From Pradoshia sp. D12 (lineage in GTDB: Bacteria; Bacillota; Bacilli; Bacillales; Pradoshiaceae): a stretch of DNA of 64,000 nt. Numbering within the stretch: position 1 is the stretch's first letter; the number at the start of each line of letters is the position of its first letter. The position numbers and the translations under genes are program-made. The notes beneath the pieces are model-generated. The model was not told the origin of the DNA. It ran no database searches and worked only from the letters and a program-made list of their open reading frames with translations. The stretch is taken from NCBI RefSeq assembly GCF_008935075.1, contig NZ_CP044545.1, positions 2,259,501 to 2,323,500 on the forward strand, written 5' to 3'. Positions 16,339 through 25,227 of the stretch are shown one piece after another.

Positions 16339-16563
16339 TCACACAGACTGTTTCTTATATTTTTCGCTTTGTAAAGCAAAGAAAACCCAAATTATCGTAA
16401 TTAAAGTTACGTAACCTGTGCTATTTTCAATAGGTCTTCCGATAACCCACGCAATTATGTCTGCACTTAATAAAGCTAAAAAAGTAAGGGTGATAATAAG
16501 AATAACGGAATGAATTAACAGTTTAGTGAATCTAATCATTGTTAGTTTTGGGAAGTTAAACAT
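16339..16563 (-). CDS. Small two-helix membrane protein, unknown function
   Basis: The 74-aa protein has a basic N-terminus, a membrane helix at residues about 13-35, a short hydrophilic link (VIGRPIENSTG) and a second helix at about 48-64, ending in QSEKYKKQSV. AGGAGGTG lies 7 bases before the ATG, which supports expression. No family is recognised. Confidence 0.65.
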   Translation of the reverse strand: MFNFPKLTMIRFTKLLIHSVILIITLTFLALLSADIIAWVIGRPIENSTGYVTLITIIWVFFALQSEKYKKQSV

Positions 16564-16634
16564 TTAAAAACACCTCCTAATAATAGAGTCAGCATCAATA
16601 ATCAGTAATAAAAGAAGATTATGGTACGTAAACA

Positions 16635-16664
16635 GAAAAAGGAGACAGCAAAGAAGCTGCTCCT
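16635..16664 (-). terminator. Intrinsic terminator of the YtkA-like lipoprotein gene
   Basis: On the minus strand GGAGCAGC-TTCTTT-GCTGTCTCC is followed by TTTTTC. Confidence 0.75.
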
Positions 16665-16729
16665 CTATTTCAAACTATTAGCAATCATGGTTACGAAAGA
16701 GTAATCATCCTGAGATTATCCATCAATCG

Positions 16730-17125
16730 TTAATTAACAACAGTAAATTCTTTCTTTGGCATTGCATGCATTCCTCTTGCTGTCACATGAGGGATCATAT
16801 AATAGTCCCCTTCCTGAGAGAATGACTTTTCAAGACTGTATATACCATCCTTTTTATGCTTAACGGCAATTTTCTCTTTATCCGAACCATCCTTTTTGCC
16901 AAATTCAAATTCGACAGATTCAGCATCCGTCACCTTATCATTCCCCTGTGTTACGGTCACCTCAAAAAGTACATTTTCATTCACTATGGCCGCCTCAGGT
17001 GAAAGTTTTACCTGGACATCAATGATAGCTGGCATTTCTTCATCTGCTGCTTTGTCCTGACATCCGAACAGGATTATTACTGTGATCATACATAGACTCA
17101 AAAATAATACATTCTTTTTAAACAA
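16730..17125 (-). CDS. FixH/YtkA-like lipoprotein
   Basis: The 131-aa protein begins with a lipoprotein signal peptide ending in a lipobox (ILFGC, Cys about 22). A YtkA-like immunoglobulin-type domain follows: VQVKLSPEAAIVNENVLFEVTVTQG, then GIYSLEKSFSQEGDYYMIPHVTARGMHAMPKKEF. The G-D-Y...H-V-T-A-R-x-M-H pattern with its His and Met residues is characteristic of this group, some members of which are linked to copper handling or cytochrome oxidase assembly. Copper binding is inference only. It is a single gene ending at a terminator. Confidence 0.8.
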   Translation of the reverse strand: MFKKNVLFLSLCMITVIILFGCQDKAADEEMPAIIDVQVKLSPEAAIVNENVLFEVTVTQGNDKVTDAESVEFEFGKKDGSDKEKIAVKHKKDGIYSLEKSFSQEGDYYMIPHVTARGMHAMPKKEFTVVN

Positions 17126-17316
17126 CTTAATTCCAACCCCTTATCATTCACAATCCACTAATTCTAATAATACTCCAAAACTGGAATTAGAGACCAGTAA
17201 TTAGTTGGAAAATTCACCAAATATTCAGGTTTTCTCTTTCTCATTTTTTTCTTTATTCCCTACTTGTATATTTCTGGATGAGGTTACAAAACCTATACTA
17301 AAAGGAGGTTAGACAT

Positions 17317-17565
17317 GTGAGCCATCCATATTGTTGTCCAAACTGTAAAACAAACCGGTCACGTTTTAATGTGATTGAACAAACTCCCATTTACGTGAAA
17401 CTTGATCCCCAATCAGGCACTGTTATTCAAATGTACGCAGACGATGAATTAGACGCCTTTCATTTACCCTATAATGGACCTGTCAGAAGAATCCAGTGCG
17501 CTGCCTGCGGTTTAATTGAAGATGAAAAAACATTTATTGCATTTGGTGAACGCTCGTTTAAATAA
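17317..17565 (+). CDS. Small zinc-ribbon protein
   Basis: The 82-aa protein starts at GTG, 7 bases after a near-perfect AAAGGAGGT. It has two CxxC pairs, PYCCPNCK (residues about 5-10) and IQCAACG (about 60-63), that frame a short beta domain. This is the arrangement of a four-Cys zinc ribbon. No partner domain or known role. It faces the ctpA gene across a bidirectional terminator. Confidence 0.75.
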   Translation: MSHPYCCPNCKTNRSRFNVIEQTPIYVKLDPQSGTVIQMYADDELDAFHLPYNGPVRRIQCAACGLIEDEKTFIAFGERSFK

Positions 17566-17610
17566 TGTTGATTCAAAGCGCATTCATATTCTTTCCTGAA
17601 ACATTAACCA

Positions 17611-17648
17611 AAAAATCGCCTCTCCTGGAATGGAGAAGCGATTTTTTT
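17611..17648. terminator. Bidirectional terminator between zinc-ribbon and ctpA genes
   Basis: AAAAATCGCCTCTCC-TGGAA-TGGAGAAGCGATTTTTTT has T-runs on both strands and sits between convergent genes. Confidence 0.88.
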
Positions 17649-19137
17649 ATTTTATATCCTCAGCCAATTTTTTCTTAGCTGCTTCTAGCTGTGGATCTTC
17701 TTCAGTAATTTTATTTCTTAATTCATTCATTAATTTATTTGTTGTGTCTCCCTGGATCACACCTGTTTCTTTTAAATCATGATCCTTTTGGAACTTTTTA
17801 ACCGCTGTTACAGTGTTCTCATCAAAACATCCATCGGCTTTACCTGGATTATATCCAAGTGCTTTAAGCATTTTTTCAGCATTCTCAACTTCTGGCGACA
17901 TTTTTGAAAGCTCTAGCTTTTCCTCAGGATCAATAAACGATAAATTTGCATAATCAGGCATTTTGACAGTAATGTCCGGCTTGATGCCTTTTTTATGAAT
18001 CCAGTTGCCATCCGGTGTCAGCCATTTTGCATACGTAAACTTCAAATTGGATCCATCTGTGAAGTCCATTGCTGATTGAGCAGTTCCCTTCCCATATGAC
18101 TTCACACCAATAATCGGAATATCAGCAGATTCATTTAACGCTGCAGCCACTATTTCAGATGCACTAGCACTGCCTTCGTCAATTAGTACAGCCGTTGACA
18201 ATTTAAATTTATAACCGGTATCTGTCGCTTTTGCTACTTGTTTATTCCCGCTGCGGTCTTCAATCTGTACGAGATTTTCACCAGCTGGAACAAACATATT
18301 CGCTATTTTTTCAGCTTGGTCAAGCAATCCGCCCGGGTTTTGTCTTAAATCAAGCACAATTCCCTTCATACCTTGCTCTTCCACTTCACGTAATACTTTT
18401 TCAAGCTCTTCAGCTGTATTCTCAGAAAAGCTGGTTATCTGTATGTTTGCAATATCATCCGTTAAGTTCTCTTTATAAACTGTATTTACAGGAATTGTAT
18501 CACGTATTATTTTAACGTTCATTGTCTTACTTGCACCCGGACGCTGGATTACTAAATTAACCTCCGTCCCTTTTTTTCCACGGATTAAGAGCACGGCATC
18601 GCTGGACGACATCCCTTGCAGGCTTTTATCATTTACTTTTAAAATAATATCACCCGCTTTTAATCCGGCTTTCTCAGCAGGTGCACCTTTTATCGGTGAA
18701 ACAATTACAATTTGTTCATTTTCTGACATTATTTCTGCCCCAATTCCCTCAAAAGAAGAGGAAATGCTTTCATGAAAGCTGGCGGCTTCTTCTTGTGTCA
18801 TAAAGTCCGAATATGGATCATCAAGTGATTCTACCATTCCATTAATGGCACCATCAATTAATTTATCGCGGTCCACTTCTTGGAAATAACTATTTTCCAA
18901 GGTATCCATAGCACTTTTGATTTTCTCCATATCGTTTTTAGATCCGCTAAGCGGAATCTTGATTCCTGATGTTGATTGTTGCGTGTTATCCATTATGTAC
19001 CTTGTTGCAAAAACACTAAGGATAATGAGTAAAGCTGATCCTAAAATAAGATAAATCCATCTAACTTTAATATAGCCCTTCGGCTTGTTTGCTTGTTCTT
19101 GATCTTGTTCTGAATCCAACTGGTTCACCACTTTCAC
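17647..19137 (-). CDS. ctpA: S41-family carboxyl-terminal processing protease
   Basis: The 496-aa protein has an N-terminal cytosolic tail, one membrane helix (about 27-46), a PDZ domain (about 140-215, APAEKAGLKAGDIILKVND), an S41 protease domain with catalytic Ser in DEGSASASEI and Lys in SYGKGTAQ, and a C-terminal peptidoglycan-binding domain (MLKALGYNPGKADGCFDENT). It would cut exported or membrane proteins outside the cell. CtpA and CtpB share this build. The gene sits next to yodJ and deoD as ctpA does in B. subtilis, so ctpA is preferred over the sporulation protease ctpB. Confidence 0.9.
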   Translation of the reverse strand: MKVVNQLDSEQDQEQANKPKGYIKVRWIYLILGSALLIILSVFATRYIMDNTQQSTSGIKIPLSGSKNDMEKIKSAMDTLENSYFQEVDRDKLIDGAINGMVESLDDPYSDFMTQEEAASFHESISSSFEGIGAEIMSENEQIVIVSPIKGAPAEKAGLKAGDIILKVNDKSLQGMSSSDAVLLIRGKKGTEVNLVIQRPGASKTMNVKIIRDTIPVNTVYKENLTDDIANIQITSFSENTAEELEKVLREVEEQGMKGIVLDLRQNPGGLLDQAEKIANMFVPAGENLVQIEDRSGNKQVAKATDTGYKFKLSTAVLIDEGSASASEIVAAALNESADIPIIGVKSYGKGTAQSAMDFTDGSNLKFTYAKWLTPDGNWIHKKGIKPDITVKMPDYANLSFIDPEEKLELSKMSPEVENAEKMLKALGYNPGKADGCFDENTVTAVKKFQKDHDLKETGVIQGDTTNKLMNELRNKITEEDPQLEAAKKKLAEDIK

Positions 19138-19191
19138 TGAACTATACTGCCTTAAAATTAACTATATTATATCAGAACTCCAAATGATATC

Positions 19192-20001
19192 CTACTCTGT
19201 TGCCAGCTGGATGTATTCCTCCAAGGTCAAGCCACGTTTTTTCATATCAGTGGCATAGGCTTTTCCCACATATCTAATATGCCAGGGCTCATACATATAC
19301 CCTGTTGTTTTCTCGTCACCCTTTGGATAGCGGATGATGAATCCATATTCTGCAGAATTTTGGGCAAGCCATTGTCCGGCTGTTGTAGAGCCAAAATCTT
19401 CATTAAGCTGATAATTATTCTCTGCACTCGATACATCCATTGTTAGACCTGTTTGATGCTCACTCTTACCAGGCTCCGCTACCGATTGTTGGGCATACTC
19501 TATACCGGATGCTTCAATTTCCGCATTATATAGCTGTACCTGTCTTTCATAGGAACGAAAACCTGACACGGCTGCTAATTGTACTCCCTCTTCATTGGCT
19601 GCAGTAAACATCTTCTCAAGCGCCTCTGCAGCTTCCTTTCTCATCAGCTGTTTTTCATGCTCTCCTACGAATGAAAAAGTAACATTCGGTTTCACCAAAT
19701 CATCTGCTCGGTAACCAATCGGCAGACTATTTTCTTTATTTACCAACACAAGAATATTATCAGGATTTTGGATATAGTTCACTCCATCCTCAACCTTAAT
19801 ATCATTTAAGAATTCAGCAGCCAGATTCACACTATTATCATCCTCTTCCGACCCTTGATTTCCTTGTCCATTTCCAATCGTTTCCTGCGTATGGTTCTCG
19901 TTCTCTTCTTTTTTCGATTGATCTGTGTCAATGGATAAATCATTACATGCTGTGAGTAATAAAGCCGTTGCCATCATCATCCCAAGAAGTATCTTTCTCA
20001 T
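19192..20001 (-). CDS. ldcB: M15-family LD/DD-carboxypeptidase lipoprotein (LdcB/YodJ-like)
   Basis: The 269-aa lipoprotein has a lipobox (LLLTAC, Cys about 19) and a low-complexity Asn/Glu/Gln-rich linker of about 45 residues. A VanY-type domain follows with its zinc ligands in SEHQTGLTMDVSS (His and Asp) and EPWHIRYVG (second His). The substrate-binding SGFRSYERQ block is also present. It trims peptidoglycan stem peptides at the cell surface. The order ctpA-yodJ-deoD matches B. subtilis. The linker probably spans part of the wall. Confidence 0.92.
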   Translation of the reverse strand: MRKILLGMMMATALLLTACNDLSIDTDQSKKEENENHTQETIGNGQGNQGSEEDDNSVNLAAEFLNDIKVEDGVNYIQNPDNILVLVNKENSLPIGYRADDLVKPNVTFSFVGEHEKQLMRKEAAEALEKMFTAANEEGVQLAAVSGFRSYERQVQLYNAEIEASGIEYAQQSVAEPGKSEHQTGLTMDVSSAENNYQLNEDFGSTTAGQWLAQNSAEYGFIIRYPKGDEKTTGYMYEPWHIRYVGKAYATDMKKRGLTLEEYIQLATE

Positions 20002-20341
20002 TTCTCTTCCCTCACAATTCTCTCTCTAGCTGTTTATTGTTTCAAAAAACCATTAAATCAGCCTATGCTATTTATTATTTTAGTAACTTTTTAAATTGAT
20101 ATGTTTTTAAGTTTTGTTTGTATTATACTAAGTTTCTGAAAAATTCAAACAAACTGTTAATCATCAAGGAGTGTACTATTTGGTCACTCGAACACATTTG
20201 CTTTAAATAGTGATATATTGATGTTTCCACTAATCCTTTTCAAGTATAGCTGAAATGTTCCCGATCTGCTTGATTTTTTCAAAAAATCTAAGTTGATAAT
20301 TCAATATCAAAATTCAAATAATACATCAATAGTACAATTAT
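20002..20341. other. Intergenic stretch between ldcB and deoD
   Basis: Apart from the deoD terminator at its right end, I see no gene or structured RNA in this AT-rich gap. Confidence 0.5.
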
Positions 20342-20371
20342 AAAAAAAAGCTCTGGTTTTCACCAGAGCTT
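20342..20371 (-). terminator. Terminator of deoD
   Basis: On the minus strand AAGCTCTGG-TGAAAA-CCAGAGCTT is followed by a run of T. Confidence 0.9.
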
Positions 20372-20387
20372 TCTTGTTTTTATAATA

Positions 20388-21092
20388 TTAAGATTCAATA
20401 GCAGTATTTAAAGCAACTTCGATCATGTCATTAAATGTCGTTTGTCTCTCTTCAGCTGTCGTTTCTTCACCTGTAAGGATATGGTCACTGACAGTAAGAA
20501 TGGATAATGCTTGTCTGCCATATTTAGCAGCTAAAGTGTATAACGCAGTGGTTTCCATCTCAATGGCTAGGATACCATATTGTGCCCATTTTTCATGGTC
20601 TGCTTTATCATTATAAAATTGATCTGCAGTAAATACATTACCAACTTTTAATTGAAGTCCTTTTTCCACACCTGTGTCATATGCTTTTTTTAATAAACCA
20701 AAATCAGCTGTAGGTGCAAAGTCGATTCCATCAAAAAGTAATTTATTCATATTGGAATCCGTTGATGATGTCATGGCTAAAATAACATCTCTCACTTTTA
20801 CATCTTTTTGAATCGCACCGCATGTACCAACACGAATTAATTTTTGTACACCATAGCTTTGCATTAATTCATTTACATAAATAGAGATGGACGGAACTCC
20901 CATACCTGTCCCTTGAACAGACACTTTTTTCCCTTTATAAGTACCAGTATAACCAAACATGTTTCTAACTTCATTATAACAAACAGGATTTTCCAAAAAT
21001 GTTTCAGCTATATATTTTGCTCTCAATGGATCTCCCGGCAATAGCACAGCTTCTGCGATTTCGTTTTCTTTAGCGCCTATATGTATACTCAT
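20388..21092 (-). CDS. deoD: Purine-nucleoside phosphorylase DeoD
   Basis: The cytoplasmic enzyme phosphorolyses purine (deoxy)nucleosides for salvage. The 234 aa are the length of trimeric/hexameric DeoD proteins. They show the family signatures: [13 protein letters not shown] (phosphate-binding GDP), [36 protein letters not shown], and [13 protein letters not shown], which binds the ribose. [15 protein letters not shown] carries the catalytic Asp. AAAGGAGG precedes the start. It is a single gene with a terminator. Confidence 0.97.
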   Translation of the reverse strand: MSIHIGAKENEIAEAVLLPGDPLRAKYIAETFLENPVCYNEVRNMFGYTGTYKGKKVSVQGTGMGVPSISIYVNELMQSYGVQKLIRVGTCGAIQKDVKVRDVILAMTSSTDSNMNKLLFDGIDFAPTADFGLLKKAYDTGVEKGLQLKVGNVFTADQFYNDKADHEKWAQYGILAIEMETTALYTLAAKYGRQALSILTVSDHILTGEETTAEERQTTFNDMIEVALNTAIES

Positions 21093-21194
21093 GTTTGAAT
21101 ATTTCCTCCTTTATGTAAAGACAAAAATGTCTATATTCAACTATAACTATACCATAGGCTTTTTAAAAAGATAAAGTTACCGATAATTCAGATT

Positions 21195-21515
21195 TTAACA
21201 AACGTGAATTCGGTTCACTACAGCCCAACCGCCAGATTGAAGCTGGTAATAACTCTTTTTCTCGTACTTATCCCCGATCATAATGATATCACCACTTGAT
21301 ATGGTTCTTCCCTTATAATTCTCAGGTATTAAATCTCTTATATTAAACTTTCTAAACAATTTATTAATGACTTCCGTATGACTTTCTCCATCTATGTAGC
21401 CTTGATATACCTGTTTATATCCTTTCTTATCCCGAGGGTGTTCTGTTTGAAAAATGGCGATTTCATATTCTCTTCTTCGCAAAGCCGACCACTTTAAAAT
21501 TCTTTGTTTAAGCAT
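21195..21515 (-). CDS. yodL: YodL-domain protein
   Basis: The 106-aa soluble protein matches the YodL-like family of Bacillaceae in length and pattern (RREYEIAIFQTEHPRDKKGYK near the N-terminus, then SGDIIMIGDKYEKKSYYQLQ and GGWAVVNRI). It has no known function. The start is set at 21515, where GGAGGGAAATT precedes the ATG. A longer reading frame begins at 21575 without a ribosome-binding site. The position next to deoD agrees with B. subtilis gene order, as I recall it. Confidence 0.82.
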   Translation of the reverse strand: MLKQRILKWSALRRREYEIAIFQTEHPRDKKGYKQVYQGYIDGESHTEVINKLFRKFNIRDLIPENYKGRTISSGDIIMIGDKYEKKSYYQLQSGGWAVVNRIHVC

Positions 21516-21708
21516 AATTTCCCTCCTAATACGTTTGTTATTTAAATTTACCCTTCCTATAACAAATTCCTGCAATGAAAAACTTCTAGTTTTGTCGAAT
21601 CCTAAATTTATGAGTTTTGGCCTAGTCTTTTCTTATAAAGTATGCTGTTAAATGCTTACACCCCTGTGGTTAGAGAACAATTTACAATCTGCATATATTT
21701 GTTGAATC

Positions 21709-21738
21709 AAAAAACAGACCAGGAGAAGTCTGTTTTTT
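21709..21738 (-). terminator. Terminator of yodN
   Basis: On the minus strand AAAAAACAGAC-TTCTCCTG-GTCTGTTTTTTG directly follows the stop codon. Confidence 0.88.
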
Positions 21739-21740
21739 GT

Positions 21741-22439
21741 TTAGTGAGGCTCTTTTTTCTCTCTTGTTGTTTGATCGGCCACTAATTTTTCTAGTTTTTT
21801 TATAGCAGTTTTCATCACTTTCCCATAGGTTTCATCACCAAACATGTCACGTAAAATTCGATAATCATTATAAATATCGAGAAGATGATTAATTTTCTCT
21901 TGATGATCAGACTCCTGGTTACCATTTTTATTTAAATGTGCGAGCGGTGAGGGCTCTGTTAGTTTCTTATACTGATTTGATTTCAATTTTTGATTAAGAG
22001 CATGTTTCTTCAAAAATTGTTCTGCATCTTTCGCATCTGCAAGAAAAATCAAATCATCCTCATTGCATTCTAGCCATTCATTGTCTGTAATTCTAGATAA
22101 TTCATAAATAATATCTTCCCACGATTCTTCTTTATATCTCCAAATTTCAGTTCGAAACCCAATGACTTTAAAGATTTCCTTTCCATACCCTTTCACTTGC
22201 ACTAAATCTCCAAAAAAATACTTGTAATCAATATTTACATGTTCTGCTTCAAATAAAAGCCCTTCAAAATCCTCAACAAGCATTAAGGATGATTCCGTAA
22301 ATACTCCATCAGCACCTTGGACCTCATATACATAGGTTTGATTAAATTCCTGAACAGACTTCACTTTACCCACGATTCCGTTCACAAGTATGACTACTGA
22401 ATTACCAATTGCAAACTTCGGTTTATTACGCTTGCCCAT
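21741..22439 (-). CDS. Conserved hypothetical protein (YodN-like)
   Basis: The protein of about 232 aa has three sections. The first 90 residues hold repeated beta turns (FAIGNSVVILVNGIVGKV, YFFGDLVQVKGYGKEIFKVIGF) like small SH3-type folds. The middle is acidic. The C-terminal 60-residue helix is rich in charged residues (YNDYRILRDMFGDETYGKVM) and could form a coiled coil. Length and place between yodL and yozE fit B. subtilis YodN. No function is known. The ATG at 22439 is chosen over a GTG three codons upstream because GAGGGG lies 9 bases before it. Confidence 0.65.
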   Translation of the reverse strand: MGKRNKPKFAIGNSVVILVNGIVGKVKSVQEFNQTYVYEVQGADGVFTESSLMLVEDFEGLLFEAEHVNIDYKYFFGDLVQVKGYGKEIFKVIGFRTEIWRYKEESWEDIIYELSRITDNEWLECNEDDLIFLADAKDAEQFLKKHALNQKLKSNQYKKLTEPSPLAHLNKNGNQESDHQEKINHLLDIYNDYRILRDMFGDETYGKVMKTAIKKLEKLVADQTTREKKEPH

Positions 22440-22447
22440 TGCTGCCA

Positions 22448-22753
22448 CCCCTCGCAGTTCGGGTAGAATTTTTATCAGTATATGCAGCTCTTTAATTGAG
22501 GGGAAGCCTATTATTTAAACTCTTTTAGCCATCTTCCCGAAAAAACAAGACTTGATTCAGTAAAAGGATTAAATTGGGGAAAGATTTATATTTTTGACTT
22601 TGGCTTAATTCACCGATTTAGACTGGATTTGTGACAGAGTTGGCTGCTTTCTTCCTGTCCCCTACTGTATTTACAGTAAATCAATTGTTACCCATTCTAT
22701 GACTGTCGGAAAAAGACATAGTTTTTAATTTCAACTAATACAATCTTTTTCGT
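22448..22753. other. Intergenic stretch upstream of yodN
   Basis: No gene or clear RNA structure is seen in about 300 bases. The only defined element is the kinase terminator just beyond it. Confidence 0.5.
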
Positions 22754-22804
22754 AAAAAAGAAAAGCAATCCACTTATTCAAGTAAATATGAATAAGCAGA
22801 TTGC
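22754..22804 (-). terminator. Terminator of the histidine kinase gene
   Basis: On the minus strand GCAATCtgCTTATTCA / TGAATAAGtgGATTGC is an imperfect long stem followed by TTTTCTTTTTT. Confidence 0.85.
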
Positions 22805-22825
22805 CAAGAAATTTTCATGCGATAG

Positions 22826-24580
22826 TTAAGTAGAAATATCTTCATCGGAAGGAATGGTTAGAATAACGCTCGTTCCTTCTCCTTCTACGCTTGTTACTTC
22901 AAATGTACCTTTTAACTCTTCCATGATTTTCATGCTCGTTGCCAGTCCTAATCCGGTACCATTTTCTTTAGTCGTAAAGAATGGGGTACCAAGCTTGGAT
23001 AACGTTTCTGCTGGAATACCCGGTCCATTATCCTTAATGATTAATTTCATTTTATTCTCAAAACAATCTGTTAAAATGCTGATCGTTCCGCCATCTTTCA
23101 TAGCATCTCGAGAATTTTGGATTATATTTAAAATTACTTGATAAAGACGATTTCGATCTGTATAAATGATTCCTTCATGATGAATATCTTTTAATATTGT
23201 TATATTATTTTTATTTAACTCCGCTCTTTGCAGTAAAATAATTTCTTCAATCAACTCAGTAACTGAATATTTTTTCAAGATTAATTGATATGGTTTTGAT
23301 AGATTCAATAATTCGCCGACTATTCTATTCATACGGTTTAATTCTTCTATAATGATATCAATATAATTTTTAAATATTTTTTCATCATAGGGATGATCTC
23401 TTAATAGTTGGAAAAGCCCCCGAATCGTCGTAATAGGATTTCTGATTTCATGGGCTACTCCGGCCGCTAATTGGCCAACATATTTAAGCTTCTCCGTTCT
23501 GAGAATCTCCTTTTCCCGTTGTTCCAAGGTTTCTATCATGGAAATAAAGGCCCTATTAAGTACATTTAGCTCATGATATGTACTTTCAATTTGGTTATAT
23601 TTTTTTCCGTTCGTATATCTCTCCACACCTTCTGCCATCCTGACAACAGGCTTAACTACTGTTTTAGATATATAATAGACAAATAGTAAAATACCAATCA
23701 GCAGTATTAACCCTATCATTAGATAACGATCAATTAATTGCAGCAATGGAGCATATACAACTTTTTTACTAGCTTCGGTAACCACATACCACTGCTCCTG
23801 GGCATCAGTTCTTTCCTTGATTGGTTTCACAGCAAATAACTGCTTGCCATCTTTGGATTGAATTAATTCATTTTGCTTATCAGAGGCAATCAAATCATCT
23901 AGTGAAAGATTATTTTCCTCCAGAAAGTTTGTTTTCATAATATTATCTTCATTTTGCTCTGATACAATCCAGCCCTCGTGATTAATCATAAACGCTGTAT
24001 AAGGAAATTTTTCACGCTCAAGTGTTAAATTAGACTCTATCGTTTTCCACAGATAAAATAAATTAACTGTTGGAGCAAATACTCCATTTATTTCATTATC
24101 ATTCGTATAAATTGGTGTGCTAATCAAAAAAAATGGCTTTTCACGATCTAATTTATACACTTTAGACAAATACTGAATGCCTGCACTTGATTTTTCGAAG
24201 GATTTACTATTTATAAAATAAGGAGTGATATCATTATACTCCTCCGAGGGAATTACATCCCCGTCCTTATTAACATAGATATATCCAGAGTAAATCGGCT
24301 TTGATTCAACATATTCCTTCAAAAAATTCAATGAATGCGTTTTATTGTCACTTTCTATATCGGAATGCCGACTTAAATAAACTAGATCACTGATTCTCTC
24401 ATCTATAAAGCGATCTGTTGTATCTGCCGCATGGTAAGCGGCCGTTCGCAATGTCATTCTAACTTGATTTTCAATTAACGATCGCTGGGTCGAATACGAA
24501 ATAATCCCAAGGCATAGTAAAGGAACCGTTGAAATAATAAGAGAATAACTTAACAAACGGGTTTGTAATCGAACTGGCAT
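22826..24580 (-). CDS. Orphan sensor histidine kinase with extracellular Cache-type sensor
   Basis: The 584-aa protein has a membrane helix at residues about 8-28 and a large extracellular segment (about 30-280) with the look of a double-Cache sensor. A second helix (about 285-305), a HAMP linker (about 306-360), a HisKA domain with the phosphorylated His in AAGVAHEIRNP, and a HATPase domain (N box NIIQNSRDAM, G boxes DNGPGIP and GTGLGLATS) follow. No response regulator lies next to it, which is typical of sporulation kinases (KinB-KinD type) that feed Spo0F. That target is inference; the ligand is unknown. Confidence 0.9.
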   Translation of the reverse strand: MPVRLQTRLLSYSLIISTVPLLCLGIISYSTQRSLIENQVRMTLRTAAYHAADTTDRFIDERISDLVYLSRHSDIESDNKTHSLNFLKEYVESKPIYSGYIYVNKDGDVIPSEEYNDITPYFINSKSFEKSSAGIQYLSKVYKLDREKPFFLISTPIYTNDNEINGVFAPTVNLFYLWKTIESNLTLEREKFPYTAFMINHEGWIVSEQNEDNIMKTNFLEENNLSLDDLIASDKQNELIQSKDGKQLFAVKPIKERTDAQEQWYVVTEASKKVVYAPLLQLIDRYLMIGLILLIGILLFVYYISKTVVKPVVRMAEGVERYTNGKKYNQIESTYHELNVLNRAFISMIETLEQREKEILRTEKLKYVGQLAAGVAHEIRNPITTIRGLFQLLRDHPYDEKIFKNYIDIIIEELNRMNRIVGELLNLSKPYQLILKKYSVTELIEEIILLQRAELNKNNITILKDIHHEGIIYTDRNRLYQVILNIIQNSRDAMKDGGTISILTDCFENKMKLIIKDNGPGIPAETLSKLGTPFFTTKENGTGLGLATSMKIMEELKGTFEVTSVEGEGTSVILTIPSDEDIST

Positions 24581-24682
24581 AGGAACACCTGTTTCTTTCT
24601 GTTAAATTCAATTGCTAAAAAGCTAAGAATCCTACTAAAAATTTAATAAAGCTTTGATATGGTTAATCTGATTTTCTACAAA

Positions 24683-24907
24683 CTATAACTCACCAATATG
24701 CTGAAGGTAAAGATTCCAGGCATCGTCAAATAGGCTCATGTCCAATATATAGTCAACATTCATTTCTAGATACAGACTTATTTCATGATAATCAGACGAA
24801 TTCTTAGGAAAACCGGGATCATGAAAAACATTTTCAGCAAACATGGACATCTCACTTTTCTCCAGGGCATGCCTATATGTGTTTAAAAATCGATAAAAAG
24901 ATTTCAC
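24683..24907 (-). CDS. yozE: YozE family protein
   Basis: The 74-aa protein matches the YozE SAM-like helical family along its full length: KSFYRFLNTYRH, then FHDPGFPKNSSDYHEIS and YLEMN-x-DY, ending FDDAWNLYLQHI. The start is a GTG (24907) with GGAG 9 bases upstream, which gives the family's standard N-terminus and length. A GTG five codons earlier is less likely. The role is unknown; the fold resembles a small helical nucleic-acid- or protein-binding domain. Confidence 0.9.
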   Translation of the reverse strand: MKSFYRFLNTYRHALEKSEMSMFAENVFHDPGFPKNSSDYHEISLYLEMNVDYILDMSLFDDAWNLYLQHIGEL

Positions 24908-24922
24908 TTGCTTTCGCTCCAC

Positions 24923-25196
24923 TCATTTAACATTAATTATGCATTATACATATTACCTAAAAAAACTACATAATGCTATTATTTACCTTGTTGATTTGGG
25001 GTACTTCACGCGAATAATGATACGAATTACCTTCATTTATATAATAATTTTGTTAATCAACAATGACACCAAATCTTTTTGGTACTATGTATATTGCGGA
25101 TAATTCTTCTTTCTATTCTGTAACAAGTATACATGAATACAATACATTTCCATATATTATAAAACAATTAAATGTTGCAGAATAACATTAATTCAC
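24923..25196. other. Intergenic stretch between yozE and the flavoprotein gene
   Basis: AT-rich and without a supported gene. It ends in the terminator of the flavoprotein gene. Confidence 0.5.
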
Positions 25197-25225
25197 AAAA
25201 AAACCTCGGAATAATCCGAGGTTTT
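25197..25225 (-). terminator. Terminator of the flavoprotein gene
   Basis: On the minus strand AAAACCTCGGA / TCCGAGGTTTTTTT forms a compact GC-stem with a T-run. Confidence 0.9.
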
Positions 25226-25227
25226 CA